From the NCBI RefSeq assembly GCF_001046895.1, contig NZ_CAQI01000044.1:62001-126000 (forward strand): a stretch of DNA of 64,000 bases. Direction: 5' to 3'. Both the position numbers and the translations under genes were made by a program. Under the pieces are notes generated by a model. It was not told where the DNA came from, searched no databases, and was given only the letters and a program-made list of their open reading frames with translations. Source of the stretch: Pseudarthrobacter siccitolerans. GTDB taxonomy: Bacteria; Actinomycetota; Actinomycetes; Actinomycetales; Micrococcaceae. This document shows, piece after piece, positions 17,187 to 25,973 of this stretch (position 1 is its first letter; each line of letters opens with the position of its first letter).

Positions 17187-19298
17187 ATGACTGAACTAGT
17201 TGACCGTCCCGCCGGAAGAAGGCAGCGCCCCGGAACAGTGGCAGCTGCCGCCTCGAGGACAGCTGAGGCACAACCGGCCGTCGATGTCGACGTGCTGGGT
17301 GAACAGCTCCTGGGGAAGTGGGCCGAGGTCCGGCGCCAGGCCAGGACACTTGCCGCGCGCCCCGAGCTGCACAAGATCGAGGGGCTCACGCACACCGAAC
17401 ACCGTGCCAGGGTGTTCGGGCAGCTGAAGTACCTCGTGGAGAACGAGGCCGTGCACCGTGCCTTCCCGGAGTCGCTGGGCGGCTCAGATGACCACGGCGG
17501 AAATATCGCCGGCTTCGAGGAATTGGTGGTGGCGGACCCGTCGCTGCAGATCAAGGCCGGTGTCCAGTGGGGGCTCTTCGGTTCGGCCGTGATGCACCTC
17601 GGGACCGAAGAGCACCACGCCAAATGGCTTCCGGGCATCATGAGCCTGGCCATCCCCGGCTGCTTTGCCATGACCGAAACCGGGCACGGCTCGGACGTAG
17701 CCAGCATCGCCACCACCGCCACGTACGATCCCGCAGCCGGGGAATTTGTGGTGCACACGCCGTTCCGCGCGGCCTGGAAGGACTACATCGGCAACGCGGC
17801 TATTGACGGCCTGGGCGCGGTGGTGTTCGCCCAGCTGGTCACCCGCGGCGTCAACCACGGTGTCCATGCCTTCTATGTGGACCTTCGGGACCCGGAGACC
17901 CGGGAGTTCCTGCCCGGCATCGGCGGCGAGGACGACGGCATCAAGGGCGGGCTGAACGGAATCGACAACGGCCGCCTGCACTTCACCAACGTCCGTATCC
18001 CGCGGGCCAACCTGCTCAACCGCTACGGCAACGTGGACGCCGACGGGACCTACACCTCCCCCATCGCCAGCCCCGGCCGCCGCTTCTTCACCATGCTGGG
18101 AACTCTGGTGCAGGGCCGCGTGTCACTCGACGGTGCCGCCGTGGCAGCCTCCAAGGTGGCCCTGAAGGCAGCCGTCCAGTACGCCACCGAACGCCGCCAG
18201 TTCAACGCCTCCTCCCATACGGAAGAGGAAGTCCTGCTCGACTACCAGCGTCACCAGAAACGCCTGTTCACCCGGCTTGCCACCACCTATGCGGCCGGTT
18301 TTGCCCACGAGCAGCTGCTGCAGAAGTTCGACGACGTCTTTTCCGGAGCGCACGACACCGACGAAGACCGCCAGGACCTGGAAACCCTCGCTGCCGCGCT
18401 CAAGCCGCTCAGCACCTGGCATGCGCTGGACACCCTGCAGGAATGCCGGGAAGCCTGCGGCGGCGCCGGCTTCCTGATTGAGAACCGCTTCGCCTCGCTG
18501 CGGGCGGACCTGGATGTCTATGCCACTTTCGAAGGCGACAACACCGTGCTGCTGCAGCTCGTGGCCAAACGGCTGCTGGCTGACTATGCCAAGGAATTCC
18601 GCAGCGTGGACTTCGGTGTGCTGGCCCGGTACGTGGTGGGCCAGGCTACCGGGGCGGCCATCCACCGGACCGGCCTGCGCCAGGTGGCCCAGTTCGTCGC
18701 CGACACCGGCTCGGTGCAGAAGGCCGCCCTCGCCCTTCGCGACGAGGAAGGCCAGCGTGCGCTGCTCACCGACCGGGTGCAGGCCATGGTGGCGGAAGCC
18801 GCCGCCGCGCTCAAGGGCTCGGGCCGGTTGTCGCACGAGCAGGGCGCGGCCCTGTTCAACCGGCACCAGAACGAACTGATCGACGCCGCGCAGGCCCATG
18901 CAGAGCTGCTCCAGTGGGAGGCCTTCACGGACGCGCTGCGCGAGGTTGCCGATCCCGGCACCAAAACGGTCCTGACCTGGCTGCGGGACCTGTTCGGACT
19001 GTCCCTGATCGAGAAGAACCTGTCCTGGTACCTCATGAACGGCCGCCTCTCCATGCAGCGCGGCCGGACGGTGGGTGAGTACATCAACAGGCTGCTGGTC
19101 AAGATCCGCCCGCATGCCCTGGACCTCGTGGATGCCTTCGGCTACGGGGAAGACCACGTGCGCGCAGCGATCGCCACCGGCGCCGAGAAGGAACGGCAGG
19201 ACGAGGCGCGCGCCTACTTCCGCAGCCAGCGGGCCAGCGGCAAGGCGCCGGTGGACGAGAAGGTCTTGCTGGCGCGGACGGCCGGGAACCGGAAGTAG
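17187..19298 (+). CDS. Acyl-CoA dehydrogenase/oxidase-family flavoprotein, long form
   Basis: 703 aa from ATG 17,187 (AACGAAGGACTACGAG upstream). The order is N-terminal helical domain, the beta-domain signature CFAMTETGHGSDVASI (FAD/substrate contacts), then helical domains with ATERRQF, ECREACGGAGF and TFEGDNTVLLQ near residue 447, where the Glu is the catalytic base position of acyl-CoA oxidases. At about 700 aa it has acyl-CoA oxidase length rather than the 380 aa of ordinary dehydrogenases. Whether it passes electrons to oxygen or to ETF cannot be told. It supplies step 1 of the beta-oxidation set next door. Confidence 0.88.
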   Translation: MTELVDRPAGRRQRPGTVAAAASRTAEAQPAVDVDVLGEQLLGKWAEVRRQARTLAARPELHKIEGLTHTEHRARVFGQLKYLVENEAVHRAFPESLGGSDDHGGNIAGFEELVVADPSLQIKAGVQWGLFGSAVMHLGTEEHHAKWLPGIMSLAIPGCFAMTETGHGSDVASIATTATYDPAAGEFVVHTPFRAAWKDYIGNAAIDGLGAVVFAQLVTRGVNHGVHAFYVDLRDPETREFLPGIGGEDDGIKGGLNGIDNGRLHFTNVRIPRANLLNRYGNVDADGTYTSPIASPGRRFFTMLGTLVQGRVSLDGAAVAASKVALKAAVQYATERRQFNASSHTEEEVLLDYQRHQKRLFTRLATTYAAGFAHEQLLQKFDDVFSGAHDTDEDRQDLETLAAALKPLSTWHALDTLQECREACGGAGFLIENRFASLRADLDVYATFEGDNTVLLQLVAKRLLADYAKEFRSVDFGVLARYVVGQATGAAIHRTGLRQVAQFVADTGSVQKAALALRDEEGQRALLTDRVQAMVAEAAAALKGSGRLSHEQGAALFNRHQNELIDAAQAHAELLQWEAFTDALREVADPGTKTVLTWLRDLFGLSLIEKNLSWYLMNGRLSMQRGRTVGEYINRLLVKIRPHALDLVDAFGYGEDHVRAAIATGAEKERQDEARAYFRSQRASGKAPVDEKVLLARTAGNRK

Positions 19299-19320
19299 CC
19301 GTCCCCCAACGGCAGCAATC

Positions 19321-19362
19321 ACGACGGCGCCGCCCACCTTGCGAGGCGGGCGGCGCCGTCGT
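19321..19362. terminator. Bidirectional terminator, acyl-CoA dehydrogenase / glgA
   Basis: Perfect 15-bp stem ACGACGGCGCCGCCC / GGGCGGCGCCGTCGT with a 12-nt loop, between convergent stops at 19,298 and 19,384. Very GC-rich with little poly-T. Confidence 0.8.
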
Positions 19363-19383
19363 CGTTAGTACCTTCGGGTAACG

Positions 19384-20598
19384 TCAGCCCTGTGCCGGCA
19401 GCACGGAGCGGTACACCTCGAGGGTGGTCTCGGTAATGGACTCCCAGGAGAAATGTTCCTCGGCACGCTTCCGGCCGGCCTGGCCCATGGCACGGGCGCG
19501 GGCAGGATCCGACACCACCTCGGTGAGTGCGGCAGCGAATTCGGTGACGAACTTTTCCGGGTCAAGCGGTGTGCCGGTTCCGTCGGTGACCTGCTCCAGG
19601 TCCACCAGCAGGCCGGTTCGGCCGTGGTCCACCACCTCAGGGATGCCGCCGGTGGCACTGGCCACCACGGCAGCGCCGCACGCCATGGCCTCCAGGTTGA
19701 CGATGCCCAGCGGTTCGTAGATGGACGGGCAGGCGAAGGCGGTGGCGTGGCTGAGCACCTGGATCAGTTCGTGGCGGGGCAGCATGCGCTCGATGAGCAC
19801 CACGCCGGTGCGTTCGCGCTGCAGGTCCTCAATCAGGCGGGCCGTCTCGGCGGCGAGCTCCGGGGTGTCGGCTGCGCCCAGGCACAGGACCAACTGGACG
19901 TCGGCGGGGAGCTTTGCCGCCGCGCGCAGGAGGTAGGGGACGCCCTTCTGGCGGGTGTTCCTGCCCACAAAGACCACGCTGGGCTTCTCCGGGTCGATAC
20001 CCAGGGCGCGGACGGCGTCGTCGTTCTCGTCACGGTGCCACATCTCAACGTCGATGCCGTTGTGGACCACGCGCACCTTGGCCGGATCCACGTTGGGGTA
20101 GCTGCGCAGGATGTCCTGCCGCATGCCCTCAGAGACGGCGATGATGGCCGCCGCTGCCTCGTAGGCGGTCTTTTCCACCCAGGAGGACAAGGCGTACCCG
20201 CCGCCGAGCTGCTCCGCTTTCCAGGGGCGCAGCGGTTCCAGGCTGTGGGCGCTGAGCACGTGCGGAATTCCGTGGAGCAGGGACGCGAGGTGCCCTGCCA
20301 TGTTGGCGTACCAGGTGTGCGAATGGACAAGGTCCGCGCCTTCGATGTCCGGAACGATCCGCAGGTCCACCCCCAGCGTCTGCACAGCGGCGTTGGCTGA
20401 GCCGAGGTCCTCCGGCACCGCGTAGGAGGTCACCGCCGCGCCATGATAGTCGGTGTCGCGCGGAGCCCCAAAAGCACGAACCTGCAGGTCAACATGCTTA
20501 CTAAGCACCCTGCTCAATTCGGCCACGTGGACCCCGGCGCCACCGTAAATTTCCGGCGGAAACTCTTTAGTCACAATGTCTATTCGCACAAGACCCAA
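19384..20598 (-). CDS. glgA: Glycogen synthase, actinobacterial GlgA (GT4 type)
   Basis: About 404 aa GT-B enzyme. N-terminal IDIVTKEFPPEIYGGAGVHV holds the glycine-rich acceptor/donor loop. The C-terminal GT4 domain has VGRNTRQKGVPYLLRAA and CPSIYEPLGIVNLEAMACG, the E-x7-E signature. This is the actinobacterial glycogen synthase family, which uses ADP-glucose made by the divergently transcribed glgC; in mycobacteria the homologue makes maltose-1-phosphate, so that activity is possible too. Start: TTG 20,598 lies 5 bp after AAGGA; GTG 20,589 would give the more usual N-terminus (M)RIDIVTK. Either is possible. Confidence 0.93.
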   Translation of the reverse strand: MGLVRIDIVTKEFPPEIYGGAGVHVAELSRVLSKHVDLQVRAFGAPRDTDYHGAAVTSYAVPEDLGSANAAVQTLGVDLRIVPDIEGADLVHSHTWYANMAGHLASLLHGIPHVLSAHSLEPLRPWKAEQLGGGYALSSWVEKTAYEAAAAIIAVSEGMRQDILRSYPNVDPAKVRVVHNGIDVEMWHRDENDDAVRALGIDPEKPSVVFVGRNTRQKGVPYLLRAAAKLPADVQLVLCLGAADTPELAAETARLIEDLQRERTGVVLIERMLPRHELIQVLSHATAFACPSIYEPLGIVNLEAMACGAAVVASATGGIPEVVDHGRTGLLVDLEQVTDGTGTPLDPEKFVTEFAAALTEVVSDPARARAMGQAGRKRAEEHFSWESITETTLEVYRSVLPAQG

Positions 20599-20603
20599 GG
20601 TAG

Positions 20604-20635
20604 TCCTTCACGCATAACTGTTCTAGTGTGAAGGA
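20604..20635. promoter_or_regulatory. Inverted repeat in the glgA-glgC divergent promoter region
   Basis: TCCTTCAC (20,604-20,611) and GTGAAGGA (20,628-20,635) form perfect 8-bp arms 16 bp apart. The left arm is also the Shine-Dalgarno site of glgA read on the minus strand, so part of the symmetry could be chance. It may be an operator that co-ordinates the two glycogen genes. Confidence 0.35.
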
Positions 20636-20691
20636 GTCCGGGCATGCCGGATTGTCTTGGGGAGTTACGAAGGCGTACAGGAGCGACCATT

Positions 20692-22101
20692 ATGCCGTTG
20701 AACAAAAGAGTCCTGGCCATTGTCCTCGCCGGCGGCGAGGGAAACAGGCTGATGCCACTGACGGCAGACCGCGCGAAACCGGCGGTGCCCTTTGCAGGAA
20801 GTTACCGCCTGATCGACTTCGCCCTCTCCAACCTGGTGAATTCCCGCTATCTGCAGATCGTTGTCCTCACCCAGTACAAATCGCACAGCCTGGACCGGCA
20901 CATCTCCGAGACGTGGCGTATGTCCACCCAGCTGGGCAACTACGTTGCCTCCGTCCCGGCGCAACAGCGTGTGGGCAAGAGCTGGTTCCTGGGCAGTGCG
21001 AACGCCATCTACCAGTCGCTGAACCTCATTCACGACGCCAACCCGGACATCGTTGTGGTGGTGGGCGCCGACCACGTCTACCGCATGGACTTCGCCCAGA
21101 TGGTGGCCCAGCATGTCAACAGCGGTGCCAAGGCAACGGTCGCGGCGGTGCGGCAGCCGCTGCACATGGCCGATCAGTTCGGCGTGATCGAAGTGGACCA
21201 GAACGATCCCCAGAAGATCGCGGCCTTCGTCGAAAAGCCCGCCAGCACGCCTGGCCTGGCAGCGGACCCGTCCCAGTTCCTGGCCTCCATGGGCAACTAC
21301 GTCTTTGACGCCGACGCCCTGGTGGCGGCGCTGCACGTGGACGCCGAGCGGCTGGACACCAAGCACGACATGGGCGGGGATATCATCCCGTACTTCGTCA
21401 ACAAGGGCGAGGCCGGCGTCTACGACTTCACGCTGAACGACATCCCGGGCTCCACCGAGCGGGACCGCACCTACTGGCGCGACGTCGGCACCATCGACTC
21501 CTTCTACGACGCCCACATGGACCTCATCTCCCCGCTGCCGGTCTTCAACCTCTACAACTCCGAATGGCCCATCTACACCCGGCAGAGCATCTCCCCGCCG
21601 GCCAAGTTTGTCCGCGGCCAGAACAACACCGTCGGCACCGCCCTGGACTCGATCGTCTCCAGCGGCGTGGTGATCTCCGGCGCCGTTGTGGAAGGCTCAG
21701 TCCTTTCCAATGACGTCTTCGTGGGTACCAGCGCCCGCGTCATCGACTCCGTCCTCATGGACAAGGTGTATGTCGGCGAGGGCGCTGTCATCCACCGGGC
21801 CATCCTGGACAAGAACGTCAAGGTCCCGGCAGGCGCAGCGATCGGACTGGATCCCGAGCTGGACCGTTCCCGCGGCTTCAAGGTCACCGAATCCGGCATC
21901 ACCGTGCTGTCCAAGGGCCAGGAAGTCCCGGAACCCGGTGACAAGGAGCGGCAGCTGGCAGCGGCGAACCTGCACCTCGTGCCGAACGCCGTGAAGGCCG
22001 CCGCAGAGCAGTACCCCGAAGTCCGCCAGTCCGTGGACAAGGTAGCCGCGACACACGCCGCCGCGGCGGCGGAAGCAGCACCCGGAGCACGTATTTCCTG
22101 A
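20692..22101 (+). CDS. glgC: Glucose-1-phosphate adenylyltransferase
   Basis: 469 aa from ATG 20,692 (CAGGAGCGACC upstream). The N-terminal nucleotidyltransferase has [18 protein letters not shown] and the sugar loop [29 protein letters not shown] holds the metal Asp; FVEKPAS contacts glucose-1-phosphate; [17 protein letters not shown] is the family motif. The C-terminal left-handed beta-helix (residues about 320-410) supplies the allosteric domain. The length exceeds the usual 400-430 because of an alanine-rich tail of about 50 residues (from about 22,000). Makes ADP-glucose for GlgA; divergent from it. Confidence 0.96.
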   Translation: MPLNKRVLAIVLAGGEGNRLMPLTADRAKPAVPFAGSYRLIDFALSNLVNSRYLQIVVLTQYKSHSLDRHISETWRMSTQLGNYVASVPAQQRVGKSWFLGSANAIYQSLNLIHDANPDIVVVVGADHVYRMDFAQMVAQHVNSGAKATVAAVRQPLHMADQFGVIEVDQNDPQKIAAFVEKPASTPGLAADPSQFLASMGNYVFDADALVAALHVDAERLDTKHDMGGDIIPYFVNKGEAGVYDFTLNDIPGSTERDRTYWRDVGTIDSFYDAHMDLISPLPVFNLYNSEWPIYTRQSISPPAKFVRGQNNTVGTALDSIVSSGVVISGAVVEGSVLSNDVFVGTSARVIDSVLMDKVYVGEGAVIHRAILDKNVKVPAGAAIGLDPELDRSRGFKVTESGITVLSKGQEVPEPGDKERQLAAANLHLVPNAVKAAAEQYPEVRQSVDKVAATHAAAAAEAAPGARIS

Positions 22102-22181
22102 ACCGCTCGGCATGGATACTCCCCCGGCGGTCCCCTGTGCAGTGGGGGCCGCGGGGAGTTCCAGGCTGTAAAATCAGTACA

Positions 22182-23633
22182 ATGAGCTCCCCCGATCTGA
22201 CGCCTGAGGAAATCCAGGCATGCCTCAAGGTCCTCAACACGATCCACGCCTATGACGAGGAGCACCCGGACTACATCTCGGTGCGCCGCGCCACCGGCAA
22301 GATGTTCAAGGCCGTCAAGAGGCACCGCCGCGTCACCAAACGGGACCTCATCTCCGAGGCGGACCGGGCGGTCCTGGCCCTGACGGCCACCGCGGCGCCG
22401 GACCGGATCGACGACGAAACCCGCGGCAACAAGCTGGCGCCCTCCACTACCGGTAAGGTGGCCGGGCACCTGATCAGGTCCCGCCCCTGCTACATCTGCA
22501 AGCAGCACTACACGCAGGTGGACGCTTTCTACCACCAGCTGTGCCCGGAATGCGCCACGTTCAACCACGCCAAGCGCGACGCCCGCACCGACCTGACCGG
22601 CCGGCGCGCGCTGCTCACCGGCGGACGTGCCAAGATCGGGATGTACATCGCGCTCCGGCTGCTCAGGGACGGCGCCCACACCACCATCACCACCCGGTTC
22701 CCCAAGGACGCCGCCCGTCGGTTCGCCGCCATGGAGGACAGCGGTGAGTGGCTGCACCGGCTCCGGATCGTGGGCATCGATTTGCGGGACCCCGCCCAGG
22801 TGATGGCCCTGACCGACTCACTCAACGAGGCCGGCCCGCTGGACATCATCATCAACAACGCGGCCCAGACCGTGCGCCGGTCCGGTAATGCCTACAAGCC
22901 TTTGGTCGATGCGGAGGATGAGCCGCTGCCGGCAGCCCTCGAACAGGCCAACGGCGGCCCCGAGCTGGTGACGTTCGGCCACGCGCACGACAAGCACCCC
23001 CTGGCGCTGGCCAGCAGCGTCACCGAGCACCCGGTGCTCGCCGGAGATGCCATCACTTCACTGGCGCTTTCCACGGGTTCGGCTTCGCTGGAGCGGATCG
23101 CCTCGGGAACAGCGATCGACGCCGGCGGCCTGGTGCCGGACCTGGCAACCATCAACAGCTGGACGCAGGTGGTGGACGAGGTGGATCCGCTGGAGATGCT
23201 CGAAGTCCAGCTCTGCAACGTCACAGCCCCCTTCCTGCTGGTCAGCAGGCTGCGGCCGGCCATGAAATTGTCCACGGCGCGGCGGAAGTACATCGTCAAT
23301 GTCTCGGCCATGGAGGGCCAGTTCTCGCGTGCGTACAAGGGCCCCGGCCACCCGCACACGAACATGGCCAAGGCTGCGCTGAACATGATGACCCGGACCA
23401 GTGCCCAGGAGATGCTGGAAACCGACGGCATCCTCATGACCGCCGTGGACACAGGCTGGATCACGGACGAACGCCCCCACTTCACCAAGGTCCGGCTCAT
23501 GGAAGAGGGCTTCCACGCGCCCCTGGACCTGGTGGACGGAGCCGCCCGCGTCTACGACCCCATCGTCATGGGCGAGAACGGCGAAGACCAGTACGGGGTG
23601 TTCCTCAAGGACTACAAGCCCAGCCCCTGGTAG
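22182..23633 (+). CDS. SDR-type oxidoreductase with N-terminal Cys4 extension
   Basis: 483 aa. Residues 1-105 are a helical extension; around 107-128 is C-Y-I-C-K-Q-H-Y ... L-C-P-E-C, a CxxC/CxxC pair that should bind zinc. From residue 145 an SDR domain begins: RRALLTGGRAKIGMYIALRLL (TGGRxxIG instead of TGxxxGIG), IIINNAAQTVRR, VNVSAMEGQF and a K in the HTNMAKAALNM helix where YxxxK is expected. The catalytic Tyr seems to be shifted (SRAYKGPG). The central 60 residues (from 240) are an insertion. Substrate unknown; the zinc extension is unusual for SDRs. Confidence 0.82.
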   Translation: MSSPDLTPEEIQACLKVLNTIHAYDEEHPDYISVRRATGKMFKAVKRHRRVTKRDLISEADRAVLALTATAAPDRIDDETRGNKLAPSTTGKVAGHLIRSRPCYICKQHYTQVDAFYHQLCPECATFNHAKRDARTDLTGRRALLTGGRAKIGMYIALRLLRDGAHTTITTRFPKDAARRFAAMEDSGEWLHRLRIVGIDLRDPAQVMALTDSLNEAGPLDIIINNAAQTVRRSGNAYKPLVDAEDEPLPAALEQANGGPELVTFGHAHDKHPLALASSVTEHPVLAGDAITSLALSTGSASLERIASGTAIDAGGLVPDLATINSWTQVVDEVDPLEMLEVQLCNVTAPFLLVSRLRPAMKLSTARRKYIVNVSAMEGQFSRAYKGPGHPHTNMAKAALNMMTRTSAQEMLETDGILMTAVDTGWITDERPHFTKVRLMEEGFHAPLDLVDGAARVYDPIVMGENGEDQYGVFLKDYKPSPW

Positions 23634-23637
23634 GCGT

Positions 23638-24117
23638 ATGCTCAGCGGCATGAACCGCGAGACTTCCCCTGACGTACAGAATCTGGAACACCACGAGTGC
23701 TGGGCCATGCTGCGGACGGTGTCCGTGGGCAGGCTCGCGGTCCTTGCTGACGGGCGCCCGGACATCTTCCCAGTCAACTACACCGTGGACGGCGGAACGC
23801 TCGTCTTCCGGACCGGTGAGGGCACCAAGCTGGCCGGCTCCTCGAAGGGTGCCGCCGTGGCCCTGGAAGCGGACGGCGTGGATCCCGGCACCGGGCTGGC
23901 CTGGAGCGTGGTGGCCAAGGGCACGGCCGACATCGTTACCGGCACCGAACAGATCATGGAAACCACCCAGCTGTACCTGTTCCCCTGGCAGGCGGGGAAG
24001 AAGGACGCGTTCGTCCGGATCACGCCGGACAGCATCACCGGCCGGCGTTTCAAAGTCACCGAACCGCTAACCTGGTGGACCCAGCTCAGCGGCGCGGCCA
24101 AAGCCTCCCCGGAGTAA
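23638..24117 (+). CDS. Pyridoxamine 5'-phosphate oxidase-like flavin-binding protein
   Basis: 159 aa split-barrel protein: HHECWAMLRTVSVGRLAVLADGRPDIFPVNY is the typical start of the PNPOx-like / F420-binding family (shown here only as the motif VGRLAV...PDIFPVNY), followed by GTLVFRTGEGTKL. It starts 4 bp after the SDR stop. ATG 23,638 or 23,650 are both possible. Such proteins bind FMN or F420 and reduce small molecules; the exact substrate cannot be told. Confidence 0.85.
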   Translation: MLSGMNRETSPDVQNLEHHECWAMLRTVSVGRLAVLADGRPDIFPVNYTVDGGTLVFRTGEGTKLAGSSKGAAVALEADGVDPGTGLAWSVVAKGTADIVTGTEQIMETTQLYLFPWQAGKKDAFVRITPDSITGRRFKVTEPLTWWTQLSGAAKASPE

Positions 24118-24138
24118 CCCGCTTCGAAACCGTGCCGG

Positions 24139-24990
24139 TCAGGCGAGCTGGGTGATCTCCACGCTGACGCTCAACGCCGATCCGCCGCCGCCGGACAGGA
24201 TGCCCTTCAACGGGGGCACGTCACGGTAGTCCCTGCCCCGGGCCACGGTGACATGGAAATCCCCGGCAGGCTTGTGGTTGGTGGGGTCCCAGCTCCGCCA
24301 GTCCCCGTCCCACCACTCCAGCCAGGCGTGCGACTGCCCGGCCACCGTTTCACCGATGCCGGCACTGGAGCGCGGGTGCAGGTACCCGGACACGTACCGG
24401 GCCGGAATGCCGCAGCTGCGCAGCGCACCGATAGCAAGGTGTGCCAGGTCCTGGCACACGCCCTTTCGCTGGCCCCAGGCTTCCTCAGCGTTGGTGGTGA
24501 CAGCCGTGGAGCCGGACATGTAGGTCATCTCGCCGCGCATCCACTCAAAGACCGCCATCGCAGCCTCGTGCGGGTTCTTCCCTTCGACCACAGCGGGAAT
24601 GAGGCCCAGGACTTCGTCGCCGGGCCCGCTCAGCCGGGACTGCGGAAGCCAGTCGCTGAAGGTGTTGAGCGTTTCGGGCGCGGCCAGGACGTCCCAGCCC
24701 GCGATATCGGACTCGGATGGGATTTTCTCGGCGCGGTGGACTTCCACCGTGATGTTGGAGACCACTTCAAGGTGCTCATGTGGCATCTGCATGTCGAACG
24801 CAGTGACCCTAGTCCCCCAGTAGTCCCGGTAGCTGCTGACGGCCGCCTGCGAAGGCGACACCTTGACCACCGATTCCAGCACCACCTGCTGGGAGTCGGT
24901 CAGCGGCGTCATCCGTGCCTCGTTGTAGGACAGGGTGACGCGTTTGTTGTACTTGTACGCCGTCTTGTGCACGATGCTCAGCCGGGTCAT
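24139..24990 (-). CDS. Transglutaminase-like cysteine protein
   Basis: 283 aa. A bacterial transglutaminase N-terminal beta region (residues 1-90) precedes the core: catalytic Cys in RKGVCQDLAH (about residue 178), His in GQSHAWLEWW (about 218) and Asp in SWDPTNHK (about 233), so the triad is intact. Last gene of a three-gene operon with the alpha-E and circularly permuted ATP-grasp proteins, a set known from comparative genomics and thought to make and process a peptide or amide-linked product. The start overlaps the preceding stop by 4 bp. Confidence 0.92.
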   Translation of the reverse strand: MTRLSIVHKTAYKYNKRVTLSYNEARMTPLTDSQQVVLESVVKVSPSQAAVSSYRDYWGTRVTAFDMQMPHEHLEVVSNITVEVHRAEKIPSESDIAGWDVLAAPETLNTFSDWLPQSRLSGPGDEVLGLIPAVVEGKNPHEAAMAVFEWMRGEMTYMSGSTAVTTNAEEAWGQRKGVCQDLAHLAIGALRSCGIPARYVSGYLHPRSSAGIGETVAGQSHAWLEWWDGDWRSWDPTNHKPAGDFHVTVARGRDYRDVPPLKGILSGGGGSALSVSVEITQLA

Positions 24991-25913
24991 GAAACTTCTC
25001 CCACCCAGGCCAGTTCGTCCGCCTGATTGAAGTACTTACGGGAAATGGCGTCCGAGGCCTGGGACACTGCCTTCTGCACCCGCTCCATGTGTTCGGGCAG
25101 CTCGGACATGAGGTCGTCGGTGCGGTGGAACTCCAGGAAGGTGCGGGCCTGCCCCACGATGCGGCGGGCGTCGTTGATAAAGCCCACCCGCTGGGCCGAG
25201 GGATCAAGTTTGGCCAGGCACTCGTCGGCGTCGCGCAGGGCGTACACAATGGAGCGCGGGAACAGCCGGTCCAGCAGCAGGAATTCTGCCGCGTGCTGGT
25301 CACCGAAGGCGGCCCGCCGGGTACGCAGGAAGGACTCGTAGGCGCCGGCGCAGCGGAGCATGTTCACCCAGGACATACCAGCGGACAGGACGTCGCGGGT
25401 GGAAAGCATGCGTGCGGTCATGTCGGCCCGCTCCAGGGAGCGTCCCAGAACAAGGAACAGCCAGCTCTCATCATGGCTCACCGTGGTGTCGGCGAGGCCG
25501 CTGACCATGGCGGTGCGTTCCAGGGTCCAGTTGCAGAACCGGTAGGTGCCCACCACGTCCTTGCGGTGCTGGCTCAGCCCGTAATAGGTGGTGTTCAGGC
25601 TCTCCCACAGGCCGGACGAAACAGTTTCCCTGGCGCGGCGGGCGTTCTCGCGGGCAGCGCCGAGAGACCCGGCAATGGAGGTGGCACTGGTCTTGTCGTA
25701 GGCCAAGGCGTGCAGCAGCTCCGGCAGGCCGAAGTCCTCGCTTTGCGGGCGCGCGCCCATCACCGCCAGGAGCTCCTGTGCCACGCTCTTGCGTTCCTCC
25801 ATGGGGAGGTGGTTCAGGCGTTCCAGGTGGACGTCGAGGATACGGGCGGTGCCGTCGGCCCGTTCCACGTACCGGCCGATCCAGAAAAGGGACTCGGCAA
25901 TTCGGCTAAGCAT
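24987..25913 (-). CDS. Alpha-E domain protein (DUF403)
   Basis: 308 aa, all helical, beginning MLSRIAESLFWIGRYVERAD, the diagnostic alpha-E start (repeated E-R-A-D/E-x-T-A-R-M-L motifs: ERADGTARIL, ERADMTARML). Family always travels with circularly permuted ATP-grasp proteins and transglutaminases; function unproven. Sits between the two partner genes here. Confidence 0.93.
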   Translation of the reverse strand: MLSRIAESLFWIGRYVERADGTARILDVHLERLNHLPMEERKSVAQELLAVMGARPQSEDFGLPELLHALAYDKTSATSIAGSLGAARENARRARETVSSGLWESLNTTYYGLSQHRKDVVGTYRFCNWTLERTAMVSGLADTTVSHDESWLFLVLGRSLERADMTARMLSTRDVLSAGMSWVNMLRCAGAYESFLRTRRAAFGDQHAAEFLLLDRLFPRSIVYALRDADECLAKLDPSAQRVGFINDARRIVGQARTFLEFHRTDDLMSELPEHMERVQKAVSQASDAISRKYFNQADELAWVGEVS

Positions 25914-25973
25914 TCGCGGTTACCTCCTGCGGGCCCGAAACGGTCAAAACGATTGGCCCGACGTCGGACGGGC

